Source: Nematostella vectensis (taxonomy: Eukaryota > Cnidaria > Anthozoa > Actiniaria > Edwardsiidae). Taken from it: a stretch of DNA of 64,000 bases. The notes under the pieces were generated by a model. It was not told the origin of the DNA and searched no databases. It saw only the letters and a program-made list of their open reading frames with translations. Shown piece by piece: positions 35,920 to 47,390 of this stretch; positions within the stretch are counted from its first letter, which is position 1, and every line of letters starts with the position of its first letter. The position numbers and the translations under genes were made by a program. The stretch is from NCBI RefSeq assembly GCF_932526225.1, contig NC_064044.1:3043001-3107000 (forward strand), in the 5' to 3' direction.

Positions 35920-36905
35920 TCTGATTGTTCACGCGCGTCTGCTCATTCCCTACGCGCAGTGTCTATTGTTAGATCACAATTCTGATTGTTCACACGCGTC
36001 TGCTCATTCCCTACGCGCACTGGCTATTGTTAGATCAACATTCTGATTGATAACGCGCGTCTGCTCATTCCCTACGCGCACTGTTTATTGTTAGATCACA
36101 ATTCTGATTGTTCACGCGCGTCTGCTCATTCCCTACGCGCAGTGTCTATTGTTAGATCACAATTCTGATTGATCACACGCGTCTGCTCATTCCCTACGCG
36201 CAGTGTCTATTGTTAGATCACAATTCTGATTGTTCACGCGCGTCTGCTCATTCCCTACGCGCAGTGTCTATTGTTAGATCACAATTCTGATTGTTCACGC
36301 GCGTCTGCTCATTCCCTACGCGCAGTGTCTACTGTTAGGTTACAATTCTGATTCTTCACACGCGTCTGCTCATTCCCTAAGCGCACTGTCTATTGTTATA
36401 AATCACAATTCTGATTGATCAGGCTTGTCTGCTCATTACTTACGCGCACTGTCTACTGTTAGATCAACATTCTGATTGTTCACACGCGTCTGCTTATTAC
36501 CTACGCCCACTGGCTATTGTTAGATCAACATTCTGATTGATCACGCGCTTCTGCTCCTCACTCACACTGTCTATTGTTAGATCGTCTGCTCATCACCTAC
36601 TCACACTGTCTATTGTTATAAATCCCAATTCTGATTGATCACACGTGTCTGCTCATCACCTTCGCGCACTGTCTATTGTTAGATCACAATTCTGACTGTT
36701 CACGCGCGTCGGCTCATTACTTACGCGTACTGTCTATTGTTAGATCACAATTCTGATTGTTCACACGCGTCTGCTCATTCCCTACGCGCACTGTATATTG
36801 TTAGATCAACATTCTGATTGATCACGCGCGTCTGCTCATTCCCTACGCGCACTGTCTATTGTTAGATCAAAATTCTTATTGATCACGCGCGTCTACTTAT
36901 TACCT
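35920..36905. repeat. 61-bp satellite array, right part
   Basis: Continues the array at 32,150-33,385. The first units (to about 36,340) match the homogeneous core; later ones are diverged, with a truncated unit near 36,560-36,600. Divergence at both outer edges and homogeneity in the middle is typical of array turnover by unequal exchange. Confidence 0.97.
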
Positions 36906-38079
36906 GCGCACAGTACTGACATTTTTTTTATATCAGAAGGGAAGAGGAATAAATCTTGTAGTTCACTACTGTAAAAAGTTACGGTAGCATTTTTTTGGAT
37001 TATGGTTGCTAAATAGGTTTAAAACTACAAAGCTTTGTTTTTTCAATGCTTCAGACTTTTATTGACAATTTTTTTACAAGGAATAATAATTTCACAGCGT
37101 TTATAGTTCTTCCACTTTGATAGTTATCTTAAACAAAATGCCTGAGTAGAATTAGAAAAATAAAAATGCCAGGTGCAGAATAAGAAAAATAGTAATGAAA
37201 TAACAATAAGAAAATATACAAAATAATATTTGCCTTGCTTTTGTCAGCCGTCATTTTGTCATTCCGTCAAAGTGTTCCAAGTCTGTGAAACAATCCATTT
37301 CCATCAGCTGATTTTGAGAAACCAATGCAAACTTTTTCATTAAATTTGGTAATTAACTATAAAACTTTGTTTTAGATTCTAGCGCATTATGTGGCTTCCA
37401 ATATTAAATGAAAACAACATCGAAGGTGTGGCTGACAATGGTCCTTCAATATTTTAATAAAAAAGAATAATAAAATAATGCATTTATTTCACCCTTATGC
37501 CATTATACCACCCTATGGTACAGTCTTTAAAAATAATTGCAAATGCAGTCTACTTTTCAATCAGTAACACACAAAAAGGAGAAACTTAATTTCTTTTTTT
37601 TTTTTTTTAAAAAAAAGGGTTGTTTTACCAATTGCTAGCTTATCTGACAGCGTACCTGGGATAAGCCAGCAATAGCAAAAATTGAACACCACGAATGTAT
37701 GATGTTAACGGAGAGTATGCCCACAGCTGCCAATTGTAACTCCCTCTAATAGAAAACCTGCATTGGACTCACAGAATAGCATGGGCCCTTATTTATCCAA
37801 ACACACAAAATGCAAAGTAAGCCTTAACTCCCATGATATCTTATAAGGCCAACTGCCCTCTTCTAACACTCTCCTTACCCCCCTGCATTCATCTCAACGC
37901 TGCATGTAAAAATGCTGAGATTGGAAATTTAAGATTATTTTTCTCTGTGACAGTAACTCTTTATAACACAGCACCATATGGCTATCATACATTATATATT
38001 CTTGACTTAGTATTCCATCCTATAGGTGCTTTTCATTGTGTATTGACCAGTGTTTTCTATTTGGTAAAAACAAATTCTA
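36906..38079. other. AT-rich flank, 3' side of minus-strand TMEM243-like gene
   Basis: No exon or repeat recognised. It probably contains the 3' UTR of the gene ending at 38,080. Several minus-strand AATAAA-like hexamers occur, for example near 37,485, but I cannot say which is used. Confidence 0.4.
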
Positions 38080-40246
38080 CTAGGCTTGTGGTCTGTGATA
38101 AAGCAACACATCGGTGAAGATAGATTCCAGAACCAGACAGATACCAACAAAATACAGGAACCATAACTTCTCTGATGGAAGATCCCCACTTCTGGCCCAG
38201 TATATCTGAGAAGTAAAATACATAGTGAGAACAAGCTTGAAAAGAATGCACCAATCAGACAGATGGACAGCCAATAATAGTTATCAGAATAATCACAGTA
38301 CATAATTACAGTACATTAGTCACTTACCAGAATTCCTTGAACGAATCCCATTGCTAAAACAAAAGAAAAAGTTCAATAAAAACACATATCATTTTTAACT
38401 AATTAAACTATTATTTTCATTACTGATCTGAATTCATATTTCTCCACTTTCCCAGAATTCAAAATCACTGTCTTGTGAGGAATAGTTGTTCTCAACAAAA
38501 AAATAATCAATTAACCAACAAATTAATTTTTAAAAAATGACCAAAGTGGTTGCCTTTATGTGCTTGACTTTATAATCTTACAAAGCCAAGTCTGAAGCTC
38601 TCTTGGGATATAATGTATTTAAGAATCTTACTAATCATGCTAAAGTTATAGCCCTGTTAGTCTTTGTTCAAAATGTTCATCAATAATCCATGCTTGATCA
38701 ATAAGCTTGTCCCATGAAAATACAAACAAATAATCATTGATTGCATGCATTATTTGCAATAGACAGGGCTCATGGACAATATGACGCTTTAAACTTAGCC
38801 TTCAGTGTACTTGCTAAGCCCATAGCCCTGTTAGGCTATGCTCAAAATGTTGTATTATCAATAAGCTTGTCCCATGAAAATACAAACAAATAATATGTGA
38901 TTGGTTCATCGCCTTTTGCATGCATTTGCAATGAATAGGGCACATGTATAACATGAGGCTTGAATAAGCCTTCAATGTACTTGATAATCTTACAAATTAT
39001 GCTAAGTCCTAGAAGCAGGTAGGTTGCATCAACAACACTTCCTCGAAAAAGAGCAATAATGATGGTGATCTGTGGAAAAAAAGTAAAATTTCAAATTATG
39101 TCTTTTTCAGGAATACGCATGAATGCACAAATTTATTGTATCAAATGGGTCGTGCAATAAATAAAGTGAAATAAAGGTTCAAAGCAAAATTAAATACATA
39201 GATTTAAACTACAAGTCATAACTCAGTTCACCTGCCAGGGTGGAGGCGTTTGGTAGAGAGGGCGTTCATTTTAAACTATAACACACTCAAGTGCAGTGGG
39301 GTTCTATTTTCAGTCAGGATCACATTAAATAATAGGCTGCATAGCAAGCCTTTTTTGACATTGAGCAAGACGCTACTCGCTTACCAGTATTGATTTAGAA
39401 AGAAGGCAATAAAATTTGATTTATATTTCCAGAATTTCTTTAAAGCTGTAAGGGAGGGAAGCAGGGGATGGTACGAGTAGGGGGCTATTAATAGAGAGGG
39501 GAGTTTGTTAGAGAAGGACATTCAATACAAACTTGTGGTCTTAGGTGGTGTGGGGGCGTTCACTAGATAGGAGGCGTTCTTTAGATCGTTTACTGTTAAG
39601 CCTATATAAAAAGTACCCAGTTCACAGCCACCACGGTAACCATGGTTACCTTATTACTACTCACCATCATCATGACCACTACAAATGAAATGAATATGTA
39701 CATCCATAGTTTCTAGAGCAAGAAAAACACGTAAATGAGAAAAAAGAACAAAAAGTACCAAACTATAAGATAATGTAAAATATAGAAACCAAATGAACAG
39801 TAATTGTTTTTTTTTTATTACGGTGGATTATGTCTGCTTGCAAGGGCTATAAGATTCGCCCTACGAGCAACTAGAAGTGCATAAATACAAAAAGCAATTT
39901 ATACGCAGCTACTTTGAAAGCAAAAATAAATCAATCAACGCACACATGAAGATAAAGACTGAACATGAGTTGATAATTTGATTTTGTCAACCCCTAAAAA
40001 CCACGATATAATTATTATAACAAATAAACTTTTCCTCTTTCGAATGGAAGATCGTATCGGGGTAGTGCAACGTAGACATTTCTCCTTGCTTATTCACATT
40101 CTATTGAAAATAGGATTATCATTTTGGATAGCTGTATTGCTTACTCGTATACATACCGCTTTGGGGCTTTGTCCTTTATCGTGGAACAGGGGGTCAGAAC
40201 TCCCTGATTTCCCCGTAAGCAAACCATCTCCTTCACTATCCGCCAT
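38080..40246 (-). CDS. TMEM243-like small membrane protein (DUF2678), copy A
   Basis: Exons on the minus strand: 40246-40157, 39712-39665, 39069-38994, 38353-38328 and 38205-38080 (stop TAG). Phases match and the product is 121 aa, close to human TMEM243 (118 aa). Three hydrophobic segments lie at about residues 33-53, 62-83 and 94-117. ILIYWARSGDLPSEK matches the TMEM243 signature region (IYWYRQGDLEPK in human). The N-terminus is polar and probably cytosolic. It is head to head with a paralogue at 40,402. Exons 1, 2 and 4 have the same lengths (90, 48 and 26 nt) in both genes; the last exon here corresponds to exons 5 plus 6 of the neighbour, so one intron was lost or gained. Function of the family is poorly known. 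Confidence 0.8.
38638..38990. repeat. ~175-bp tandem duplication in an intron of TMEM243-like copy A
   Basis: Two diverged copies share atagccctgttag, tcaataagcttgtcccatga, aaatacaaacaaataat and agccttcaatgtacttg. The right edge touches the exon-3 donor (ataatcttac at about 38,984-38,993), and a similar aatcttactaatcatgctaa lies before the left copy. The duplication may therefore have copied the exon border. Confidence 0.7.
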
Positions 40247-40401
40247 TATCCTTCTCCGACCACTTATCGACTTCGGTTACCCATCTAGGGCATAATCGGG
40301 TCCTCGTTTGGAGCCTACGATTGGTCCATTCTTTCGACATGGTTCCGAGTGCATGTCGATCACATATTCAATCACATGATGGTCATGCAGTGAAAACAAA
40401 A
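40247..40401. promoter_or_regulatory. 155-bp bidirectional promoter of the TMEM243-like pair
   Basis: It separates the two divergent start codons. An inverted CCAAT box (attgg, 40320-40324) and an E-box of the tcacatga type (40372-40379), which resembles MITF/TFE sites, are visible. No TATA box is evident. Promoter function is inferred from the geometry. Confidence 0.6.
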
Positions 40402-43400
40402 ATGGCTGATCTATTTGCTGCAGCAGGCGATCAGGAAAATAGAGGCGGTACAAGCCCAGACCCTATATATTACGATGTTCATCCACGCACCGTAAGTAGC
40501 CATGTTAGTCTCTCAGAGCAGAAAGCTATTTTGTTACGTTTTGTTGGGTTTTGTTCACATCGTAGAAGGCATTGTTGCCTTTGACAACTGTGAAATGTCT
40601 TCGTATACTAACTACTGACTAAAGCTTCCGGTGTCTTGTTCATAGGTTCTCGCTCTTAGAATATATGCAGGAGTTGTCGCCTTTCTGGTGTTTGTAAGTA
40701 GTATACAACATGTGTAGCAGGTGAACTTGTCAGATTTTGGTATTTTTGTCAAAAGACGCCCCACCCCCTACCCCCTGTATTTTTATGTGCAATGCCACCA
40801 AGCCTGTAAAGCCTTGTTTTCACTAGTGACGCAAGCATAAGCGCAAATGCAAGCGCAAGCACAAGGGAGTTGTTTAGCTGCGAAAACCAGTCGACGCAGC
40901 AATTAGCGCACGCATAAGCACAAGCACAAGGTATCAAAATTTTTCCTTTTTCTTGTGCTTGCCCTTGGGCTTGCGTTTGGTTGTGTGAAGTGTAAACGAA
41001 ACACAAGGAAGATAAAATAATAGCAAATTGATTATTCCATGTCATGTGACTTAACTGGCCAATGAAATCCCGGCCTTCTTCAACCTTCGTCTTTCCACAG
41101 GCAGCCCAAGGCTACTGTCAGTGGTTTATAAAGGAATGTATGGGGGAATTTATATGTTAGCGAAAAAAATACTTTATCGTGAAAAATAAAACTTTAGACC
41201 TTGTAATATTGTGTTTGATTCTTCCTTTATTTCAACTTTATTTCAAATGTCAGTAGAGTGAGTTTGGAGCCCGCCACGAATTGTGTTTCTTACTGTATAT
41301 AAAAATAGAACCTTCAATCAGTGCATCATAATCCCTGCCAAGTTTTTAGTAATGCTAAATGGTTTGTTTTAGTCATTACTTTAATAACTAATTAAAGAAC
41401 ATATCCCTGTCCGCAAGTCTCATCTCTTTTACGAGATTGTGATATTCCCCCTGATTTTTACTTTCCTTCAGTAATTCTTTAATTGTTTTTGACGCCTTTT
41501 TTGAAGAAGTAAAATCAGCAACAGCAAACACTTTTCTGTCAACCATATTGGATCGACTCACGGTATGGCATAGAACTGGTGAAATCGGAGTTTGTGCTTG
41601 CGCTTATCCACAACTTGTTTTCACTAAAAACAAAGCCCTTGCGCTTGCGCTTGTGTCTGTGCTTATTCTTGCGTCACTAGTGAAAACTAGGCTTAAGCAA
41701 ATCATGCCCTCCTAATAATTGTAGGTATACCCCAGACTCCAAGTTTGAATAGCCCCACCCACTCCAGGGCCTCAATTTCTTCCATCACTCGTGGGGCCGT
41801 GATTCATTAAAAGTCATCTTTCTGTGGCATGATTCTTTAAGTGTCTTTAGTGTGCTACGATTTTTAATTTTACTCTTGGAAATTTCATGTTTTAATTTTT
41901 GATAGGTGAAAGCATGTAAATCTTTCAATTATTCAAGATTTATCTTCACCTTGATAACTTCACATCTCAGCCTTTCATTTTGTTTTTCCAGCTGGCTTTG
42001 ATATTCTGTTTTGTGAAAGGGGCTAACGACTCTGTGATGTACTTACTTGCCTGCAATATGATCAGTAAGTAATTTTAATTACTAATTAATTAGTAATTAA
42101 TTAATTAATTACTTAAATTACTAATTAATTAGTAATTACTAATTAATTAGTAATTAATTTTAATTACATTTAAAAATGACTCAGTGATGTACTTTATGTA
42201 CTCGCCTGCTGTAAGATCAGTAAGTATTTTTAATGACTCAGTGATGTAGTTGGTTGCAAATTTTACCTTGTTTTATTTTTACTGTAAATTTTACATTTTT
42301 GCATATGTTTTTACATTGTTGAATATGTGTTTAAACTGGTTTAATTGCTAGGTATACATTACTAATATATAGAATGAATCTTTAAATTGCAGTGAGCAGT
42401 CTTATTGGAATCATTATTGTAAGTACACAGACACAATAGAATTGCAGCTTGTTTTGTTTTGCAAGCTTTTGGGTTGTGGTACAAAATAATTACTACATAG
42501 GAGTAGTTTTGTGAGGTTTTTGCCTTGTTTTTATACCAATAATAATAAATTTAATTGATTAGTCTTAATCTTCAAGTTCCCCAAATTGATCTTACAAGAT
42601 GCCTAGGATATGAACAAACCAATGAAGTAAAATACTTATTTATGATGTTTTTTCTTCATCAGGCTTGGTGGTACCACAAAGGTGTTATTGTAAGTAATAA
42701 CAGTTAACCAAAGGTGCACTTACAAAACCACCAATAAGGTCTGGGTTACATGGGTAATCTGCTAGCCAGCTCTTATTTGTGGCTATTCAGAAATACTTTG
42801 TTTTCAAACATAACAACGGCTGATTTGCCCTGGGCCACAGGGTAAAAGGAAATAAACCCAGGGCACCATCATGCTTGGGGACCCAGCGTGTTTAGAGACT
42901 CCCTTCTAAAGGTCTTGACCAGAAGAAACATGCTCCTGGATTGTCAAGCAAGAGTACAACTTGCCCCTTCATCAAAACAGGGTTCCCAATGTTTAAAAAC
43001 AAGCATTTCTGAATAACACTAAATAAGGCAAAACAAACACAGTCACCTGTCCAGAGGGGATGGGGGATGGGGGGGGGGGGGGGGATCCAGACCCCACCCT
43101 GGCCATGTGACAAGATGAGTTCAATTCTGGCTGACCCCTTCCTTGGTAGGATTTGTAAGAAGACAGGTAATTTTTTGTTTGTATTTGGATAAAACTTTCT
43201 ACATGGATCTAATGACCTATTACCAGAGCTAAGGACTTGAACTTAAGGTCTTGGTAAAAGTAAATTTGACACCACTGTTTGTTTTTGTGGTCTTTGCAAA
43301 ACCTGTATCAATAGTTCTTAAACTTTATTTTTGCAAAAAAAAAATTTCCATATACCGCCTTCTAAGACAGCTAAAAGGGCCTTTGCTGTTTCCCGTGACC

Positions 43401-44588
43401 TGTTGACCGTGAATTCATGCCAAATCTTTGACTTTTGTAGCATATTATTTTGAGGCGAGAACTTGAGCTTGTCAGGCATAACCTCAAGACAGGTTTTAAG
43501 GTATCCCACTCAAATCTTTGGAATCTGAGATAATTATGCCATGTCATAAAGTGTGTGAGAAATTTTCAACTGAAGATCGCTTTTATAGCACTTTTCGTGT
43601 CCAAATTTCGCCAGAAATGAGAGTTCCAACTTTGATTTGTGATATTTTGTTGACAGTGTCAAATAACAAAAAGTCCCCACACACTTTGGTAGATCATCTA
43701 TCTGTCATTGAGATGCAATTATGTGCAATTGCATGCGCAATAACGCAAAGGTGCATAAAGCTCTAGAGTAAACTCTGTACTTTTGAGTTTGAGGCTTGAG
43801 AACTTAAACACGGAATTATCTATTGCAAAAATAGAACTTGCAGGTGATAATTCAATCTTTTATCTTTTATTTGATATATAGTTTGTATATGTAGTGACAA
43901 TATTTTTTTTTTCGCAGACACATCGTTTACCTTTACCGAGACCTTAAAAATGATCTGTGGTCACTTTCTTACTTCCCTTGACTCCACCCCTCCCTTTTTC
44001 TCTAGACACACCCCTGATAACAGTATATTTCAGCCACATTAGACAAGACTTTGTAGGGTTTTGAGATCAAGCCTGACAAATCCAGTTCCTTCTACCTTGA
44101 TGTTTATTTTAGGTTTTCCATATCCTAGTGAAATGGGGGATTCCCCAGATGTGTAATTGGAACGAGGCTTTTGCAGTATGGATTTGTTTACAACCACCTT
44201 TTATAGCATTTGAACTCTTTGCTTGATTTACCATACAGCTTTGGGCTAAACATCCTAGTTAAATAAGTTAAAGATGTGGTGATTTATTAAATAAAAAGGA
44301 TTACAAATAAAAGCAAGATGGCTGTGAACAACCAGCACACTGGGAATCCCCACTTTTGTGTTATAATCCCATAAAATGGAAAACTCTTTATGTGATTTTT
44401 ATTTTTGTTGTTTCAAGGAGCCAGACAAGATCCTCTTTATGGTTTTTGTTGGCGTGTGCATCATCTTCCAGGCCATTACATCGGACATTTTTGTGTATCG
44501 ACGCCCATCGACTTCTCCTATTAACCCAGCAACTGCCATTCCCACAATCAACACTACTGCTTTGCCGATAGCAACAACAAAACCATAG
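40402..44588 (+). CDS. TMEM243-like small membrane protein (DUF2678), copy B
   Basis: Exons: 40402-40491, 40646-40693, 41992-42064, 42393-42418, 42663-42689 and 44418-44588 (stop TAG), all with GT/AG borders and matching phases, giving 144 aa. Three hydrophobic segments lie at about residues 33-53, 61-82 and 92-112. IIIAWWYHKGVIEPDK aligns well with the ILIYWYRQGDLEPK region of human TMEM243, and FVGVCIIFQAITSDIFVYRR matches FVGICLVLESIFTDVLLYHR of copy A. The C-terminal tail of about 28 residues is rich in Pro, Thr and Ala and is absent from copy A and from the human protein. Intron 2 contains a Harbinger-like element. Function unknown. Confidence 0.8.
40810..41693. mobile_element. 884-bp non-autonomous DNA transposon, 3-bp TSD (Harbinger-like)
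   Basis: The left terminus agccttgttttcactagtga continues cgcaagcataagcgcaa. The right end at 41,640-41,693 is its inverted match over more than 50 bp with some differences. It is flanked by taa on both sides (40807-40809, 41694-41696); 3-bp TAA duplications are typical of PIF/Harbinger. Subterminal cgcaagcacaag motifs repeat. No transposase frame. It lies in intron 2 of TMEM243-like copy B. Confidence 0.8.
42065..42175. repeat. attaattagtaatt palindromic microsatellite
   Basis: AT-only repeat of taattaatta and actaattaattag blocks just after the exon-3 donor of TMEM243-like copy B; it can form cruciforms. Confidence 0.8.
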
Positions 44589-46706
44589 CCTTAAATGGGG
44601 TTTTTATCATAAGGTTGTGCTCAACTCCTAATTGTAGTTGAATTTGTATGTACGCTACCTTCTGATGAAAAATCCATTCTGGAAATTGTCTGGAAATAGT
44701 CAATCATATTTCACACTCAAAAGCATCAACTCTTTGATTTAGATGGTTGATTGACTATCGACTTTTCCCAGACGAGACAAGGATTTTGAATTCTCAGCTA
44801 AAAAAAAAACAAGTAAGGATCAACTTGTCTATAGAAAATCGTGAAATGGCCAGAGTTTCAAGGATCAAAGAAGAAATAAAAAGGACTTGAGAGTCGTCTG
44901 GACCACTCGATTACACATGCTAATTCAATAGATCAAATTTAAAACTGGGAGATAAATCCTTACATACTTACATGCTTTTTCTAAGAAGATTTAATAAAAT
45001 ATAACTACGAAAAAGAGTGTAACAAAACCAATGTAAAACTTTACTTTATCCTTGGAAAATAAATAACCAGGAACCATAAGTCACCATAAAATAATTGGCA
45101 TGTGGTAGTCACCTAGTTGTTTTATTCTATTCATTTTCAAGGTTTGATTAAACATACAGTATAGCCTTTACCGAAGCCTTACAGTACATTTTTTTTAATC
45201 CACTGCCATCCGCCTGATATGAGACTTTTTCAGACCGCAATAGTATTGTATTTATTTAAAAGTAGGAATTTCATTTGATAAGGCTGGTTTGTTATTTTGG
45301 TTACAGTAATTGCTGGTGAGGGGGGGGGGGGACAAGGGACATTAAAAAACCCGGGGGGAGGGGGTACAGCATCCCCCTACTGGTCGTTTCCTTATAGACA
45401 AGACCGGAGGGGACGGCTCCCCTCTATAGACGTTGAGTCACTAAGGCATATGTAACGGCATGGTTAGTAGAGGAAACTGGTCAGGAAACGCGGCGAACTT
45501 CTTAGAAGTGTGTCTGTTAGGATTTTCTCTGTCACGTGACATGGTCCCTGCACAAGTCGAGCGTACAGTACAGAATAATATAACGAAGAATCGTTGTTTT
45601 TTGTTCACTGAGATTGTTCTATAGAGCTCTACTCTCTATAACATTTTAGCCCCGCTCGGCACTTGAACAAAACATGCATGGCGTTATAATACTAATTTTC
45701 TAGGACTGTAGAACTCAGGATGTAATGGTGATAAAACATTCAAAGTCATGATAAAAAATAATTAAATAAAACTTTATAAAAATGGCAAAATTTCAAATAA
45801 ATCAACCAGCAATTCGTGCCCGAATACGCATATTCATAAATTTTGTCCATATGTTTTCTCTTCGCTTGGTTTGTGCAGGGTTGAGATAACGTGATAGGGT
45901 GGTTCATCAGAGAGCGCCTACTGATCAAGGACGACGGCTAGGACAACGCGATCGAAAAAGATGTTTTCGCGCGTGGCGATCAAAAATAATTCAATTGCAA
46001 TAAAGCTAAACATTATAGTCAGAGACAGATAAAAATAAAATAAGGATATTATTTCTACAGCAGCGAACGTAGTTAGTGGTGTTTACGTACGTGGTTTCAC
46101 GTGCTATTGAATTCTGAATCAAATTCCATTGCCTTCTGCGCCGTCGGCGTTGCCGTTGCTTTTAAAAGGTCCCCCATAACTATCGTTTCGGTGATGACAC
46201 TTGAAACGTCACTATTTTCCGAACAAGAAGTAGTTGGGTGTGTTTCTAGAAGTCTTTCCCCGCTAAATTGACACTTTCAAGTCCAGGATGTTTTGCTCTC
46301 ATGGATCTCATTATTTGAAAAGCGCTCTACTTAGGGCGAAACAGCTCGACATTTTTAATCTAACTGGTTTCGTGTTTGAGAAAGCAAACAATAAAGCAAA
46401 ATATGTTTTTAAGAGGATGAAAAATAAACCGGATGATAAAGGTCGGTGAAGGAGCGAATGTGTTTCAAAGGACAGAAACATATCCGTATCCATACATCTT
46501 TCACACATGTAGTGCTATTTGAAATTATAGCCAAATTCGTTGTTGCTTGACATCCCAGAACTGAAAATTCCTTTCTTTGTTTGGGAATAGCGCGTAGTCA
46601 TTCAAACCAAACAATCAAAACCAGACAAACCGCCCCCAAAGCTTGTATCTGACTACGCGCTATCAGTCTACGGACTGAGTTTGAATTAATGAGTTTTCAC
46701 ACCCGG
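44589..46706. other. 3' flank and intergenic region
   Basis: Holds the likely 3' UTR of TMEM243-like copy B, a G-tract region at 45,318-45,366, a 49-bp segment (46,467-46,515) that recurs at 58,230, and a short foldback (atagcgcgtagtca near 46,588, inverted near 46,650). No exon recognised. Confidence 0.4.
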
Positions 46707-46867
46707 TGTTATAAGACGGTTGTCGGCCAATTCAACACATTTAAACTCTTAATTCTCTGACACAAACTCCATGCGAAACTCCATGTGACTGTTCAACAAC
46801 AACGCGTGAGCCCGCGGTACGATGGGCTCCTAAGGGGGGAGGGTAGTAACAAACTAATATTATAACA
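46707..46867 (-). repeat. 161-bp solo 3' LTR of the gypsy element
   Basis: Read on the minus strand it starts TGTTATAA and ends TTATAACA, an inverted terminal octamer with the usual TG...CA ends. The polypurine tract TTGAGGGGGGAGA lies immediately upstream (46,868-46,881). No partner LTR is present. Confidence 0.75.
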
Positions 46868-46961
46868 TCTCCCCCCTCAAATAACAAGTCCCAATGTCAC
46901 TATGAAATAAAAGGAAATAAAAGTAACAAGACTATGGCTCAGTTATAATAGTTAACTGTTC

Positions 46962-47388
46962 TTAACAAGACTCAATAAGCCTATCAGGCTTTTGCACAAG
47001 TCTTCCTGATCTGGTAGTGACTGGCTGCTTCATAGGCACATCCGAGACTGCAGGCATCTGTGGCTTTGGCTGATCCGAGACTGCAGGTATCTGTGGAGGT
47101 GTCAATGGCTTCACTGGCACACCAGTAAGGACCGGTGAGCTTGGCTGCAGCCGGATTGGCTGGTCTAATGGAGTAGAAATGATGTGCCTTCTGTTCCTGC
47201 GGTAAACTCTTCCCCTGTCGTCTTGCACCATGCATGACCTTGGTAGTACTTCCGCTGTCCTCCACTGCTTTTCGCCGCCTGTTCGGATTCTGACTTTCGA
47301 ACCAGATTCCAGTGGCGGCAGGTCTTTGCTGTTCTGGTTGTAATACGCTGCAGCTTTTTCTTGACGCTTTTTTGAGTGCTTCAACAAC
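46962..47388 (-). pseudogene. gypsy integrase C-terminal fragment
   Basis: Minus-strand frame with LKHSKKRQEKAAAYYNQ, then a LESGSKVRI and WRTAEVL stretch typical of the integrase C-terminal, chromatin-facing domain, and a Pro/Thr-rich tail. The upstream reading is cut by the transposon at 47,391 and continues beyond it at 48,242. Confidence 0.85.
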
Positions 47389-47390
47389 TA

